NCBI GenBank assembly: GCA_023415305.1
Contig: JAEZKZ010000076.1
Span: 1 to 30,918 of the forward strand
From: Bacillota bacterium
Lineage (GTDB): Bacteria > Bacillota > Clostridia > Acetivibrionales > DSM-1351
DNA length: 30,918 nt
Direction of reading: 5' to 3'
Position numbers and translations under genes: made by a program. Shown piece after piece: positions 1-8,170 of this stretch; position 1 is the stretch's first letter; the number at the start of each line of letters is the position of its first letter. A model generated the notes under the pieces. That model was not told the origin of the DNA. It worked only from the letters and a program-made list of their open reading frames with translations, and did no database searches.

Positions 1-768
1 GAAGACAAGTGGGGGCGGAGCAGTATCCTCAAGCACGCGATTGAAATGTGCGGAGGGCCAGACGCAAAAATTACAGTTTTGACAACCGCTACTCAAAAAC
101 CCCAGGAGGTTGGTGAGGAATACAGAACTGTATTTTCCAGGTTGGGTGTACAGAATATAGATGTCTTAAATATTGATAATAGAAGTGATGCAAATGACAA
201 CTCTGTAGCACAAAGGATATCAGGTGCAGCGGGGGTTTTTTTTACGGGAGGAGATCAGCTTAGGATTACAAGCATTTTAGGTGGAACAAAAACCTTTGGC
301 ACTCTCCTGGATTTATATAAAAAGGGAGTGCCTATCATAGGAACCAGTGCCGGTGCCTCTGCAATGAGCAGTGTAATGATAGTTGATGGAAACAGTAATT
401 CAGCTGCCAGAAAGTGCACTTTGGGTATGTCTCCGGGACTGGGCCTGTTAGAGCAGGTAATAATTGATCAGCATTTCGAACAAAGAGGACGCTTGGGCAG
501 ACTTCTTGTAGGGGTGGCTCAAAACCCGTCGGTGCTTGGAATAGGTATTGACGAGGATACAGCAATAAAGGTACATGCAAATGCCTCTTTTGAAGTTGTG
601 GGTACAAACTGCGTTACCGTTATTGACGGCAGAACTATACAGAATTCCAATGTTTCAGAGTTAAATCCTGAAGATATAATATCTTTATCAAATGTTACTA
701 TTCATGTACTTCCAAATGGTTATGGCTTTGATCTGGAAAAAAGAACTGTTCAGAAGAAAAATTCATAG
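1..768 (+). CDS. cphB: Cyanophycinase, 5' end cut by the window edge
   Basis: This is a serine-type exopeptidase (peptidase S51 family) that cleaves cyanophycin, the multi-L-arginyl-poly-L-aspartate reserve, to beta-Asp-Arg dipeptides in the cytoplasm. The frame is open from base 1 and reads EDKWGRSSIL before the first ATG at 46, matching the conserved EDK start region of the family. The true start therefore lies outside the window and 255 residues are visible. Family marks are FTGGDQ, the nucleophile elbow GTSAGAS with Ser encoded at 346-348, and DQHFEQRGR with its His at 472-474. It lies 58 bp before cyanophycin synthetase, the usual cph pairing. Other S51 peptidases are possible, but the neighbour makes cyanophycinase by far the best call. 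Confidence 0.93.
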   Translation, partial: EDKWGRSSILKHAIEMCGGPDAKITVLTTATQKPQEVGEEYRTVFSRLGVQNIDVLNIDNRSDANDNSVAQRISGAAGVFFTGGDQLRITSILGGTKTFGTLLDLYKKGVPIIGTSAGASAMSSVMIVDGNSNSAARKCTLGMSPGLGLLEQVIIDQHFEQRGRLGRLLVGVAQNPSVLGIGIDEDTAIKVHANASFEVVGTNCVTVIDGRTIQNSNVSELNPEDIISLSNVTIHVLPNGYGFDLEKRTVQKKNS

Positions 769-826
769 CTACAGTAATTACAAATAAATACAGACTGCAT
801 AGTAATCATATTAGGAGGGTTTTACG

Positions 827-3556
827 GTGCAAATTCAAAGCATTTATTGCTTTCAAGGAAGAAATATATATAGTCATAAACCGGTAGTGAGAATGATTGT
901 TGATATAGGAGGTTTTGAAGCCGGACCCACAAAGGATATCCCCGGCTTTAATAAAAAATTGTTGGAGAATTTTCCAGAGATTGCAGCACATACCTGCGGA
1001 GTAGGGTATGTAGGAGGTTTTGGAGAACGGCTTATTGAAGGAACTTATATAGGGCATGTAGCCGAGCATCTGATAATTGAACTGCAAAACAAGTTGGGCT
1101 ACAATGTGAACCATGGCAAAACAAGACAAATAGGGACAACCTCGAAATATTATGTCATATTTGAATATGTTAACGAAGCAGTTGCCGTTGAATGCGGTAA
1201 ATTAGCTATTGAGATATTAAAAGCCTTTGCGGAAGGTATAGAAATCAATACCAAAGCAATAATGGATAAATTGAGGAAACTTTCACTTGAAACGGATATG
1301 GGGCCAAGCACCAAGGCTATTTATAATGCCGCAGTGAAAAAGGGTATTCCTGTGGTACGGCTCGGCAACAGCAGCATGCTGCGTATGGGTTACGGGAAGG
1401 GAATCAGAACCATAGAAGCATCATTAACCGACAGCTCAAGCTGTATATCCGTAGACCTGGTCTCTGACAAGCAGCTTACAAAAAAAATATTAACGGAGAA
1501 TAACATACCGGTTCCATATGGTGTTGTTACACAGACTGTTGAGGAGGCAATTGAGGCTGCTCAAAAAACCGGGTTTCCAATGGTTTTAAAACCCCTTGAC
1601 TCAAACCAGGGTAAAGGAGTGACAGTTAATATAACTTCTGCCGAACATATAGAAGAGGCCTATGTCGAAGCCAGAAAGTACTCTAAAAAAGTTATGGTGG
1701 AAAAACATATTAATGGCAGGGATTACAGAGTGCTTGTAGTTGGAGGACGGGTCAGTGCAGTAGCAGAAAGAAGACCGCCTGAAGTGATTGGAGATGGCGG
1801 GAGTACTGTTCGGGAGCTTGTAGAAAAGGAAAATGAAAATCCTTTAAGAGGAGAAGACCACGAAAAAGTGTTGACCTATATAAAACTGGACGATATAGCA
1901 ATTAGATGTCTTAGAGCGCAGGGCCTTGCACCTGAAAGCATTCCGGGGCAGGGGCAGTCGGTTAGGTTAAGGCAAAATGGTAATCTAAGTACCGGTGGTA
2001 CAGCGCGAAATTGTACCGAGGATATTCACCCTAAAAATGCACAGTATGCAATTGCAGCGGCCAGAGCAGTTGGACTGGATATAGCCGGGATTGATTTCTG
2101 TACCAGTGATATATCCCTTCCGATTGATATGAACGGCGGGGCGATAATTGAGGTAAATGCCGCACCGGGGCTCAGGATGCACCTGCATCCGACAGAAGGT
2201 GAGCCGGTAAATGTAGCGGAAGATATTATCAATATGATGTATCCTGAAAGCAGCTGGAATATTCCTATTGTTGCCATCACCGGAACAAACGGTAAAACTA
2301 CGACTACAAGGCTTATAAGGCACACTCTTGCCTTGGCTGACCTGACTGTGGGAATGACTTGTACCAGCGGCATATATATAGGAAATGAGTGTATACAAAA
2401 GGGTGATACTACCGGTCCGGTCAGTGCAAGTGTGGTATTAACAAACAAAAAGGTAGAGGCTGCTGTACTGGAAACCGCCAGAGGTGGAATTATTAGAAAA
2501 GGGCTGGGCTATGATTTGGCGGATGTGGCTGTACTTGTTAATATAAGTGACGACCATCTGGGAATTGACGGTATAGATACCCTCGAGGATTTGGCAAAAA
2601 CAAAGTCACTGGTAATAGAAGCAGTAAAACCTGAAGGATACGCTGTTTTGAATGCCGATGACAGTATGACGCCATTCATACTAAAAAGGGTAAGGAGTAA
2701 AGTTATATTATTCGGAAGATCTTTATCAAATCCCTTGCTGAAAAAACACTGCAAAAACCCGGATAACATTGCACTATATGTTAAGGAAAACTATATATGG
2801 GTAATAAGAAATGGGAAAAAAGAACCTATATTAAGCCTGGACGATATCCCCATAACTTATGGAGGCCTTGTGGATTGTAATATAGAAAACTCTCTGGCGG
2901 CTGTTTCAGCATTAATAGGGCTTAACACGCCTATGGAGGTTATCAAAAAAGGGATGAGCACCTTCAGACCGAGTGTAGAATTGAATCCCGGCCGATTCAA
3001 TATATTCGATATGGGCGCCTTCAAGGTTATGATAGATTACAGTCATAACATTGCTGGCTATTCTGCAGTGACCAAATTTATGCAAAAGATGAAGGCGAAA
3101 CGTCTTGTGGGAATTGTAGGCATGCCCGGAGATAGAATGGATGCAAATATTAGAGAAGTCGGGGAGCTTTGCGCAAGGTCTTTTGAGAAAATATATATTA
3201 AGGAAGATATAGATTTAAGAGGAAGAAAAAAAGGAGAAGTTGCAGCAATACTCGAAGAGAGTATATCAGGTACGGGCTACAAAAAAGAGAATATCGAAGT
3301 GATATTAAGTGAGACAGGAGCACTGGAAAAGGCCATGCTGGATGCACAACCCGGAGATTTAATAGTACTTTTTTATGAGGAGTTCGACCCGGCAGTTCAG
3401 ATGATTACCAAATTCAAAAAAGAACAGGATGAGGTTAACCATGTTCTTGAAGGAAGCCTAAAGAGTATTGAAAAGGAAGGCGTCAGCCCTATCAGCCTTG
3501 ACCTTATTAATAATATTGTGACAAAACCTGATATGGTAGAATTCAGAGATATGTAA
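827..3556 (+). CDS. cphA: Cyanophycin synthetase
   Basis: This ATP-dependent ligase alternately adds Asp to the backbone and Arg to the side chain to build cyanophycin granules. Its 909 residues match the family's usual size of about 870-900. In order: an N-terminal domain (about 1-160), an ATP-grasp domain (about 165-480, with VLKPLDSNQGKGV near 253-265), and a Mur-ligase-like domain from about 480 with P-loop GTNGKTTTT at 486-494. A DYSHN motif and MPGDRMD lie in the last third. The start is GTG, chosen because AGGAGGG (813-819) lies 7 nt upstream. It directly follows cphB and the two are probably co-transcribed. Storage of nitrogen and carbon as cyanophycin is known in some clostridia. Confidence 0.95.
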   Translation: MQIQSIYCFQGRNIYSHKPVVRMIVDIGGFEAGPTKDIPGFNKKLLENFPEIAAHTCGVGYVGGFGERLIEGTYIGHVAEHLIIELQNKLGYNVNHGKTRQIGTTSKYYVIFEYVNEAVAVECGKLAIEILKAFAEGIEINTKAIMDKLRKLSLETDMGPSTKAIYNAAVKKGIPVVRLGNSSMLRMGYGKGIRTIEASLTDSSSCISVDLVSDKQLTKKILTENNIPVPYGVVTQTVEEAIEAAQKTGFPMVLKPLDSNQGKGVTVNITSAEHIEEAYVEARKYSKKVMVEKHINGRDYRVLVVGGRVSAVAERRPPEVIGDGGSTVRELVEKENENPLRGEDHEKVLTYIKLDDIAIRCLRAQGLAPESIPGQGQSVRLRQNGNLSTGGTARNCTEDIHPKNAQYAIAAARAVGLDIAGIDFCTSDISLPIDMNGGAIIEVNAAPGLRMHLHPTEGEPVNVAEDIINMMYPESSWNIPIVAITGTNGKTTTTRLIRHTLALADLTVGMTCTSGIYIGNECIQKGDTTGPVSASVVLTNKKVEAAVLETARGGIIRKGLGYDLADVAVLVNISDDHLGIDGIDTLEDLAKTKSLVIEAVKPEGYAVLNADDSMTPFILKRVRSKVILFGRSLSNPLLKKHCKNPDNIALYVKENYIWVIRNGKKEPILSLDDIPITYGGLVDCNIENSLAAVSALIGLNTPMEVIKKGMSTFRPSVELNPGRFNIFDMGAFKVMIDYSHNIAGYSAVTKFMQKMKAKRLVGIVGMPGDRMDANIREVGELCARSFEKIYIKEDIDLRGRKKGEVAAILEESISGTGYKKENIEVILSETGALEKAMLDAQPGDLIVLFYEEFDPAVQMITKFKKEQDEVNHVLEGSLKSIEKEGVSPISLDLINNIVTKPDMVEFRDM

Positions 3557-3658
3557 TATAATGAAAGAGGCGTGTGCTGTAAAAGATGAATGTATGTTGA
3601 GAAACATCCTTTTCGGGTTATTCCTGATCAAAAATATATAAAAGTGTCGGACACTAAG

Positions 3659-3700
3659 CAGTTGGAGAAATTCTCTTTCGATCATTTCTCCAACTGTTTT
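3659..3700 (+). terminator. Rho-independent terminator after cphA
   Basis: A perfect 13-bp stem (CAGTTGGAGAAAT at 3659-3671 and its complement at 3684-3696) with a 12-nt loop is followed by TTTT. It ends the cph transcript. A short palindrome AGTGTCGGACACT (3643-3655) lies just before it. The bases from 3701 to 3832 show no clear promoter, although one for the birA group is expected here. Confidence 0.9.
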
Positions 3701-3832
3701 AACCCATTACTGCTTAATTTATATAGGATGCTTCCGGCGTATTAAATATAGATATCAAATACACTGATCCGCATTGTTATGCAACAGCACCGATTAAATA
3801 TTCTCGTAGATTACATTTCATGGGGTGCGTTA

Positions 3833-4474
3833 ATGATAGAGGTCTATTATTATGTAAAAGCTGAAGATGTATCAAATATTCTTGATTGCGGGTTAAAGCT
3901 GTCTTCATGTTACAACAGGGAGGCAGTTATAGATGGCGAGGAGGTAAGGTGCTTCGCAGGACTGTTGAATCCCAAGGACAACCCTGAACAATACAGGTCC
4001 TCAGAGTTTACCTGTCTGAAAATACAGGTTAAAAATGAGAAGTGCTTTGTTGCAGATAGGTTTTTATATGAAAATGCTTCAGCCCAAAACTCTGAATTGG
4101 AGCTATACTATAACTCTATAATACCTGTAGAAAAATATATTTTTGGAACTTACAGACTTCCTGAGTGTTTAATAACTACTACTATTCTTGCGGGTGAGGC
4201 GGCCATTCTGGATAAAAGAATGGATTCGCCGGTTATATATACAAATTCTGAGGAATTATACATACATAATATTTTGCAGGAATTAAGAGAACGGCTTGCA
4301 GAATCTGATGATTTTCTTCTATATTACTTCTTTGATAAGCTGGCGGATGAAAAATTCCTTAAAAAGCTTGAAAATGTGGAAAAAGGGACTGCCGTTTTTA
4401 GGACTGCTGCAGGGAAAACCTATTGTATCAAAAAGCCAGTACTTACAAATTGGGATGGTGAAAAGACAGTTTGA
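3833..4474 (+). CDS. Conserved-looking protein of unknown function upstream of birA
   Basis: I do not recognise this 213-residue protein. It has no signal peptide or membrane segment, so it is probably cytoplasmic. It begins MIEVYYYVKAEDVSNILDCG. That pattern, an aromatic-rich strand then a helix ending in IL..GL, recalls the first motif of ADP-ribosyltransferase-like folds such as DarT/DUF4433, but this is only a resemblance. The C-terminal half is rich in Leu, Glu and Lys and probably helical. An in-frame ATG exists at 3779, but the ATG at 3833 has a GGGG-type ribosome site 7 nt upstream and is preferred. The stop overlaps the birA TTG start by 4 nt, so the two are translationally coupled. 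Confidence 0.7.
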   Translation: MIEVYYYVKAEDVSNILDCGLKLSSCYNREAVIDGEEVRCFAGLLNPKDNPEQYRSSEFTCLKIQVKNEKCFVADRFLYENASAQNSELELYYNSIIPVEKYIFGTYRLPECLITTTILAGEAAILDKRMDSPVIYTNSEELYIHNILQELRERLAESDDFLLYYFFDKLADEKFLKKLENVEKGTAVFRTAAGKTYCIKKPVLTNWDGEKTV

Positions 4475-5451
4475 AAAATTTAATTCTACATAAGCTCAAA
4501 GAAATACAGACATATGTGTCGGGGGAAGAGCTCAGTAACAGTCTTGGAGTATCACGGACCGCAGTCTGGAAGCATATTAATGAACTGAGGAAGGAAGGCT
4601 ACATAATCGAATCCTCCTCTAAGAAAGGGTATATGCTTGTGGGATCTCCAGATATACTGGACAAAAGAGAACTTGTTATCCCGGAAGGTCAGCAGATAGG
4701 CCGGGAACTGTTCCATTTCGATGAAATAGACTCCACTAACAATTATGCAAAAAAAATGGCCAATGAAGGGTGCCCCCACGGCACAGTAATTGTTGCCGAA
4801 AGGCAAAAATTGGGCAGGGGTAGGGTGGGAAGACAATGGCAGTCCGATAATAACAGCGGACTATGGTTTTCAATTGTGGTCAGACCTGATTTGGAACCTG
4901 AACGGGTCCAGATTATAACACTTGCAGCATCTATTGCCGTTGTGGAAGGGGCAAGGAGTGAACTGGGAATTAATTGCGGAATCAAATGGCCTAATGATAT
5001 AATATTAGATAGCAGTAAACTTGGAGGAATACTTACCGAGTTAAGTGCCGAGCCCGGCCATGTTAATTATGTGGTGGTAGGAATCGGTATTAATGTAAAT
5101 CAGACCTTGAGCGATTTTGATACTGATTTACAGAATAAGGCTACCTCCATTTATATAAAAACCGGAAAGAAATGCTCCAGAGTAAAATTACTAAGCAGTA
5201 TTTTAAGCTCTTTTGAAGAAATATACGGTGCGTTCCTTAAAGGAAGAGCTGAAGAGATTATTAACAGATGGAACCGATACTCCGTTACCATAGGAAAAGA
5301 AGTTAAAATAGTGAGTAAGGATATCGAATATATTGGAACTGCACAATCCATTGCATCAGATGGTAAACTTGTTGTAAAATGTAAGGATGGGAAAACAATC
5401 AATGTTTCGGCGGGAGAAGTTCAGGTAAGAGGCCTGCTGGGGTATACGTAG
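4471..5451 (+). CDS. birA: Bifunctional biotin-protein ligase / biotin repressor
   Basis: It activates biotin to biotinyl-AMP and transfers it to the biotin carrier domains of carboxylases. With an N-terminal helix-turn-helix it can also repress biotin genes. The 326 residues show an HTH (about 1-65, with LGVSRTAVWKHINELRKEG), the ligase core with biotinyl-AMP loop GRGRVGRQW (115-123), KWPND from Lys172, and a small C-terminal SH3-like domain (about 275-320). The start is TTG inside the overlap TTGA with the preceding gene, with only a weak GGTG-type ribosome site. This suggests translation by coupling. Length and order match the full repressor-type BirA. Confidence 0.93.
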   Translation: MKNLILHKLKEIQTYVSGEELSNSLGVSRTAVWKHINELRKEGYIIESSSKKGYMLVGSPDILDKRELVIPEGQQIGRELFHFDEIDSTNNYAKKMANEGCPHGTVIVAERQKLGRGRVGRQWQSDNNSGLWFSIVVRPDLEPERVQIITLAASIAVVEGARSELGINCGIKWPNDIILDSSKLGGILTELSAEPGHVNYVVVGIGINVNQTLSDFDTDLQNKATSIYIKTGKKCSRVKLLSSILSSFEEIYGAFLKGRAEEIINRWNRYSVTIGKEVKIVSKDIEYIGTAQSIASDGKLVVKCKDGKTINVSAGEVQVRGLLGYT

Positions 5452-5508
5452 GGTACAAACATGTGCTATTATTTATTTGTTGTTAGAAAGCTTAGGAGGA
5501 ATTAACTA

Positions 5509-5982
5509 GTGGTTAAAAGGAATGATTACCAAAGAAAGAATTTTACAAAGGATGGAGTTCAGAATGGCGAGCATGTCAATTCAAACACTCAACAGAAGGC
5601 CTTTCAAAAGGATGCGGAGGTATCTCACAAGGATAACCATGTAAGAAATAACAGACCTCCAAGAGACAATCAGCAAAGGGAAAACAACAATCAATCCCAG
5701 AGAAGAGAAAATAGGGATAATCAGGGCAGAGACAATTCCCAAAGAGAAAACAATCAGAATCAACACAAGGAAAACTTCCAGAGAAATTACCATAGAGACA
5801 GAGATAATCAGAACAGAGAAGGAAGAGAAAACAGGGAGCCTGCCAGACAGCATTTCCAGCGCCCCGCTATAAAACCCCGTGCTGAAGAAACAGTTGCTGA
5901 TATTGCTGCTGACATAAGCAGGATTGAAAAGGAAATAGAACTTGAGATAAAAGAAATCCGGAGCCTAAGGCTTGGAGTTTAA
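5509..5982 (+). CDS. Small low-complexity Arg/Asn/Gln/Glu-rich protein of unknown function
   Basis: This 157-residue protein starts at GTG 5509 behind AGGAGGA (5494-5500) with 8-nt spacing. Residues from about 20 to 115 are almost entirely Arg, Asn, Gln, Asp, Glu and His, with short recurring units such as RENN, RDNQ and NREGRENRE. They should be disordered. The last 30 residues (VADIAADISRIEKEIELE and on) form an amphipathic acidic helix that could be a coiled coil. There are no Cys or Trp and no membrane segment. The very good ribosome site and placement between birA and coaX support a real gene. Function is unknown. RNA binding or condensate formation is speculation from composition. Confidence 0.75.
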   Translation: MVKRNDYQRKNFTKDGVQNGEHVNSNTQQKAFQKDAEVSHKDNHVRNNRPPRDNQQRENNNQSQRRENRDNQGRDNSQRENNQNQHKENFQRNYHRDRDNQNREGRENREPARQHFQRPAIKPRAEETVADIAADISRIEKEIELEIKEIRSLRLGV

Positions 5983-6017
5983 CAGGCAAAAATATTTTAT
6001 TAGTGCGGTGGAGGAAT

Positions 6018-6782
6018 ATGATTTTAGTAATAGACGTTGGAAATACGCATATTGTTCTTGGTGTTTATGAAAAAACAGAACTTCTGGCCAGTTGGAGACT
6101 GAATACCGATAAGGAAAGAACGGCCGATGAGCTGGGGATGTTTTTGCTCAATTTGTTTGACCATGCAGGTCTTAAGGCTGACAAGGTTGAGGCGGTTATT
6201 ATAGCATCAGTTGTGCCTCCGATAATGTATACGCTGGAGCATTCCATAAAAAAATATTTGAAGCTGGAGCCAATGGTTGTTGGACCCGGTACAAAAACCG
6301 GAATAAATATCAGATACCAGAACCCTAAGGAAGTTGGTACCGATAGAATAGTAAATGCCGTTGCAGCGTACGAGTTATATGGCGGTCCGTTGATAATTGT
6401 AGACATGGGCACGGCCACAACCTTCTGTGCTATATCTTCTAAAGGTGAATATCTGGGTGGTGTTATTTGCCCGGGAATCAAGATCAGCTTGGAGGCATTA
6501 TTCCAAAAGGCTGCAAAGCTTCCGCGAATAGATCTGATAAAACCCGAGAGCGTTATTGGAAAAAATACCGTTTCCAGCATGCAGTCAGGTATATTTTACG
6601 GATATGTCGGACAGGTTGACTATATTGTTAAGCGTATGAAGCAGGAGATGCAGGAGGACGACATAAAGGTCATAGCTACCGGTGGTCTCTCCAGATTTAT
6701 TGCAGAGGAATCAAGAACCATAAATCATATTAATCCTACTTTGTCACTGGAGGGCTTAAGGATAGTCTACGAGAGAAATTAA
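6018..6782 (+). CDS. coaX: Type III pantothenate kinase
   Basis: It catalyses the first step of coenzyme A synthesis, phosphorylating pantothenate with ATP. The type III enzyme belongs to the ASKHA fold and is not inhibited by CoA. The 254 residues match the family length. Motifs are the phosphate loop DVGNT (6-10), GTDRIVNAVAAYE (from 107) and DMGTATTF (from 129). A GTG at 6003 would extend the frame by five codons but has no ribosome site. The ATG at 6018 gives the family-typical start MILVIDVGNT behind GGTGGAGG. It is the last gene of the birA run and is followed by a terminator. Confidence 0.95.
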   Translation: MILVIDVGNTHIVLGVYEKTELLASWRLNTDKERTADELGMFLLNLFDHAGLKADKVEAVIIASVVPPIMYTLEHSIKKYLKLEPMVVGPGTKTGINIRYQNPKEVGTDRIVNAVAAYELYGGPLIIVDMGTATTFCAISSKGEYLGGVICPGIKISLEALFQKAAKLPRIDLIKPESVIGKNTVSSMQSGIFYGYVGQVDYIVKRMKQEMQEDDIKVIATGGLSRFIAEESRTINHINPTLSLEGLRIVYERN

Positions 6783-6796
6783 ATATAGAACAAGTC

Positions 6797-6822
6797 AAAA
6801 GGGCGGGATTTCGTCCTTTTTT
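6797..6822 (+). terminator. Rho-independent terminator after coaX
   Basis: A 9-bp stem AAAAGGGCG / CGTCCTTTT (one G-U pair) with a 6-nt loop runs into a T tract (6817-6822), 14 nt after the coaX stop. Confidence 0.8.
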
Positions 6823-7153
6823 AACGTCCGGGAATTTATATATTTTCTATGTGAGTAAGGTATTGAAGGCTTTCTATGGAGTTCATGAGATGTTAATGTT
6901 AATTGTGAAAATTTACTCAATCTTTACTCAAACCCGCATGAACTATGTATAATTAGCTACTGAAGAAAACATTGTATACAGATCAATTAAAAACGTATAA
7001 AAATTTAAGCTTGGGCTAAAATATTAAATGTAATCTCAGAAAATAGCGATTTTTGGCAATAAAATATATCAAAACCCTGATATTTATGTTTGTAAGTTAA
7101 TACAAGTTGTGATACGCTAATAGCAATTGCGAAAAAAATGGAGGGAATTTTGT
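6823..7153. other. Gene-free leader of the malate dehydrogenase gene
   Basis: About 330 bases without a credible ORF. They hold the candidate promoter and operator described at 6903-6953 and a weak A/T-rich hairpin (ATATCA 7066-7071 with TGATAT 7078-7083). The ribosome site is GGAGGG (7140-7145). If transcription starts near 6960 the leader is about 190 nt. I saw no riboswitch pattern. Confidence 0.6.
6903..6953 (+). promoter_or_regulatory. Candidate mdh promoter with imperfect Rex-like site and 11-bp repeats
   Basis: TATAAT lies at 6948-6953 with a TTTACT -35-like hexamer at 6923-6928 (19-nt spacing, a little long). Just upstream, 6903-6920 matches the Rex consensus TTGTGAA-N4-TTCACAA at 12 of 14 defined positions (left half 7/7, right half 5/7). 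The same stretch holds TTTACTCAA twice (6912-6920 and 6923-6931), spaced 11 bp. Both readings are inference. Confidence 0.45.
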
Positions 7154-8086
7154 ATGGGATATAAGGTAGCTATAATTGGAGCGGGATTTGTTGGAGCATC
7201 AGCAGCTTATGCTATGTCTATTAACAATTTGGTTTCTGAGTTGGTATTAATTGATGTAAACAAGGAAAAAGCTTACGGAGAAGCTCTAGATATTAGCCAT
7301 GGCTTATCATTCGCAGGTCACATGAAGGTATACTCAGGTGATTATGCTGATGTTAAGGATTGTGATGTAATAGTTGTAACTGCAGGTGCTGCAAGAAAGC
7401 CTGGCGAAACTCGTTTGGATCTTGCAAAGAAAAACACTTCAATAATGAAGAGCATTGTTACTGAACTTATGAAATATTACAATAAGGGAGTAATTGTAAG
7501 TGTATCAAACCCTGTTGACGTTTTGGCATACATGACACAGAAGTGGTCCGGATTACCTGCAAGCAAGGTTATCGGATCAGGTACAGTACTTGACAGTGCT
7601 AGATTCAGAACTCATATCAGTCAGGCTTTGGGCGTAGACATAGCTAACGTTCACGGTTATATTATGGGTGAGCACGGTGATTCACAGCTTCCTGTATGGA
7701 GCCAGACTCATATAGCCGGAACTCAGTTCGATGCTTACATTAAAGCTAACGGCTTAAACATTAATAAGGACGAACTCTTTAACGAAGTTAAAGCAGCAGG
7801 TGCTACAATCATCAAGAATAAGGGAGCAACTTACTACGGTATAGCTCTTTCAATTAACAGAATAGTTGAATCAATATTGAAAGACTTCAACACTATTATG
7901 CCTGTTGGTACTGTTCTTGACGGACAATACGGAATAAAGGACGTATTGTTAAACGTTCCAACAATAGTTGGTGGCAGCGGAGCTGAAAAAGTTCTCGAAT
8001 TAAATATCTCTGACGCAGAATTGCAACTTCTGAGAGAATCTGCTGAAAAAGTTAAGGCAGTTATTAATGAAGTTAAAGATATCTAA
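7154..8086 (+). CDS. mdh: Malate dehydrogenase of the L-lactate dehydrogenase fold
   Basis: This is an NAD-linked 2-hydroxyacid dehydrogenase, 310 residues. It has an N-terminal Rossmann motif GAGFVGAS, an Asp after the second strand (LVLID) pointing to NAD(H), the catalytic His in GEHGDS (His174), and ARFR substrate and subunit residues. Overall it resembles L-LDH (KPGETRLDL, KGATYYGIA). However, the residue before KPGETR, position 102 in LDH numbering, is Arg81 (AGAARKPGE) rather than Gln. Arg at that position is the classic determinant for oxaloacetate/malate. With malic enzyme next door, malate dehydrogenase is the better call. An upstream TTG (7127) is open, but ATG 7154 has GGAGGG 8 nt away and the canonical N-terminus. 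Confidence 0.82.
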   Translation: MGYKVAIIGAGFVGASAAYAMSINNLVSELVLIDVNKEKAYGEALDISHGLSFAGHMKVYSGDYADVKDCDVIVVTAGAARKPGETRLDLAKKNTSIMKSIVTELMKYYNKGVIVSVSNPVDVLAYMTQKWSGLPASKVIGSGTVLDSARFRTHISQALGVDIANVHGYIMGEHGDSQLPVWSQTHIAGTQFDAYIKANGLNINKDELFNEVKAAGATIIKNKGATYYGIALSINRIVESILKDFNTIMPVGTVLDGQYGIKDVLLNVPTIVGGSGAEKVLELNISDAELQLLRESAEKVKAVINEVKDI

Positions 8087-8139
8087 TCAGTAACTGACTG
8101 AAAATGTCGAAAAGTTTTTCATAAAAAATAATAAATGAC

Positions 8140-8168
8140 TTGTGAAACTTTTCACAATAGTGTAGAAT
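8140..8168 (+). promoter_or_regulatory. Malic enzyme promoter with a perfect Rex-type operator
   Basis: TTGTGAAACTTTTCACAA (8140-8157) is a perfect inverted repeat that fits the Rex consensus TTGTGAA-N4-TTCACAA exactly. Its first six bases TTGTGA also serve as a -35, exactly 17 nt before TAGAAT (8163-8168). Rex binds such sites when NADH/NAD+ is low and releases at high NADH. Occupancy here would block RNA polymerase, so NADH build-up should induce the gene. The Rex family consensus is established; its use here is inferred from the match. Confidence 0.82.
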
Positions 8169-8170
8169 GG

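Noticed and set aside
1985..2448. Two overlapping minus-strand open frames of about 140 codons inside cphA
   Set aside because: They lie opposite conserved ATP-grasp and Mur-ligase coding sequence, lack ribosome sites and have no family motifs.
5581..5853. Hydrophobic minus-strand frame of 90 codons opposite the Arg/Asn-rich protein
   Set aside because: It is the mirror of a low-complexity codon pattern; the opposite strand of polar codons reads Leu/Ile/Val. The plus-strand frame has the ribosome site.
7154..8086. Annotation as L-lactate dehydrogenase
   Set aside because: The overall similarity is to LDH, but Arg replaces Gln at the specificity position and malic enzyme lies next door.
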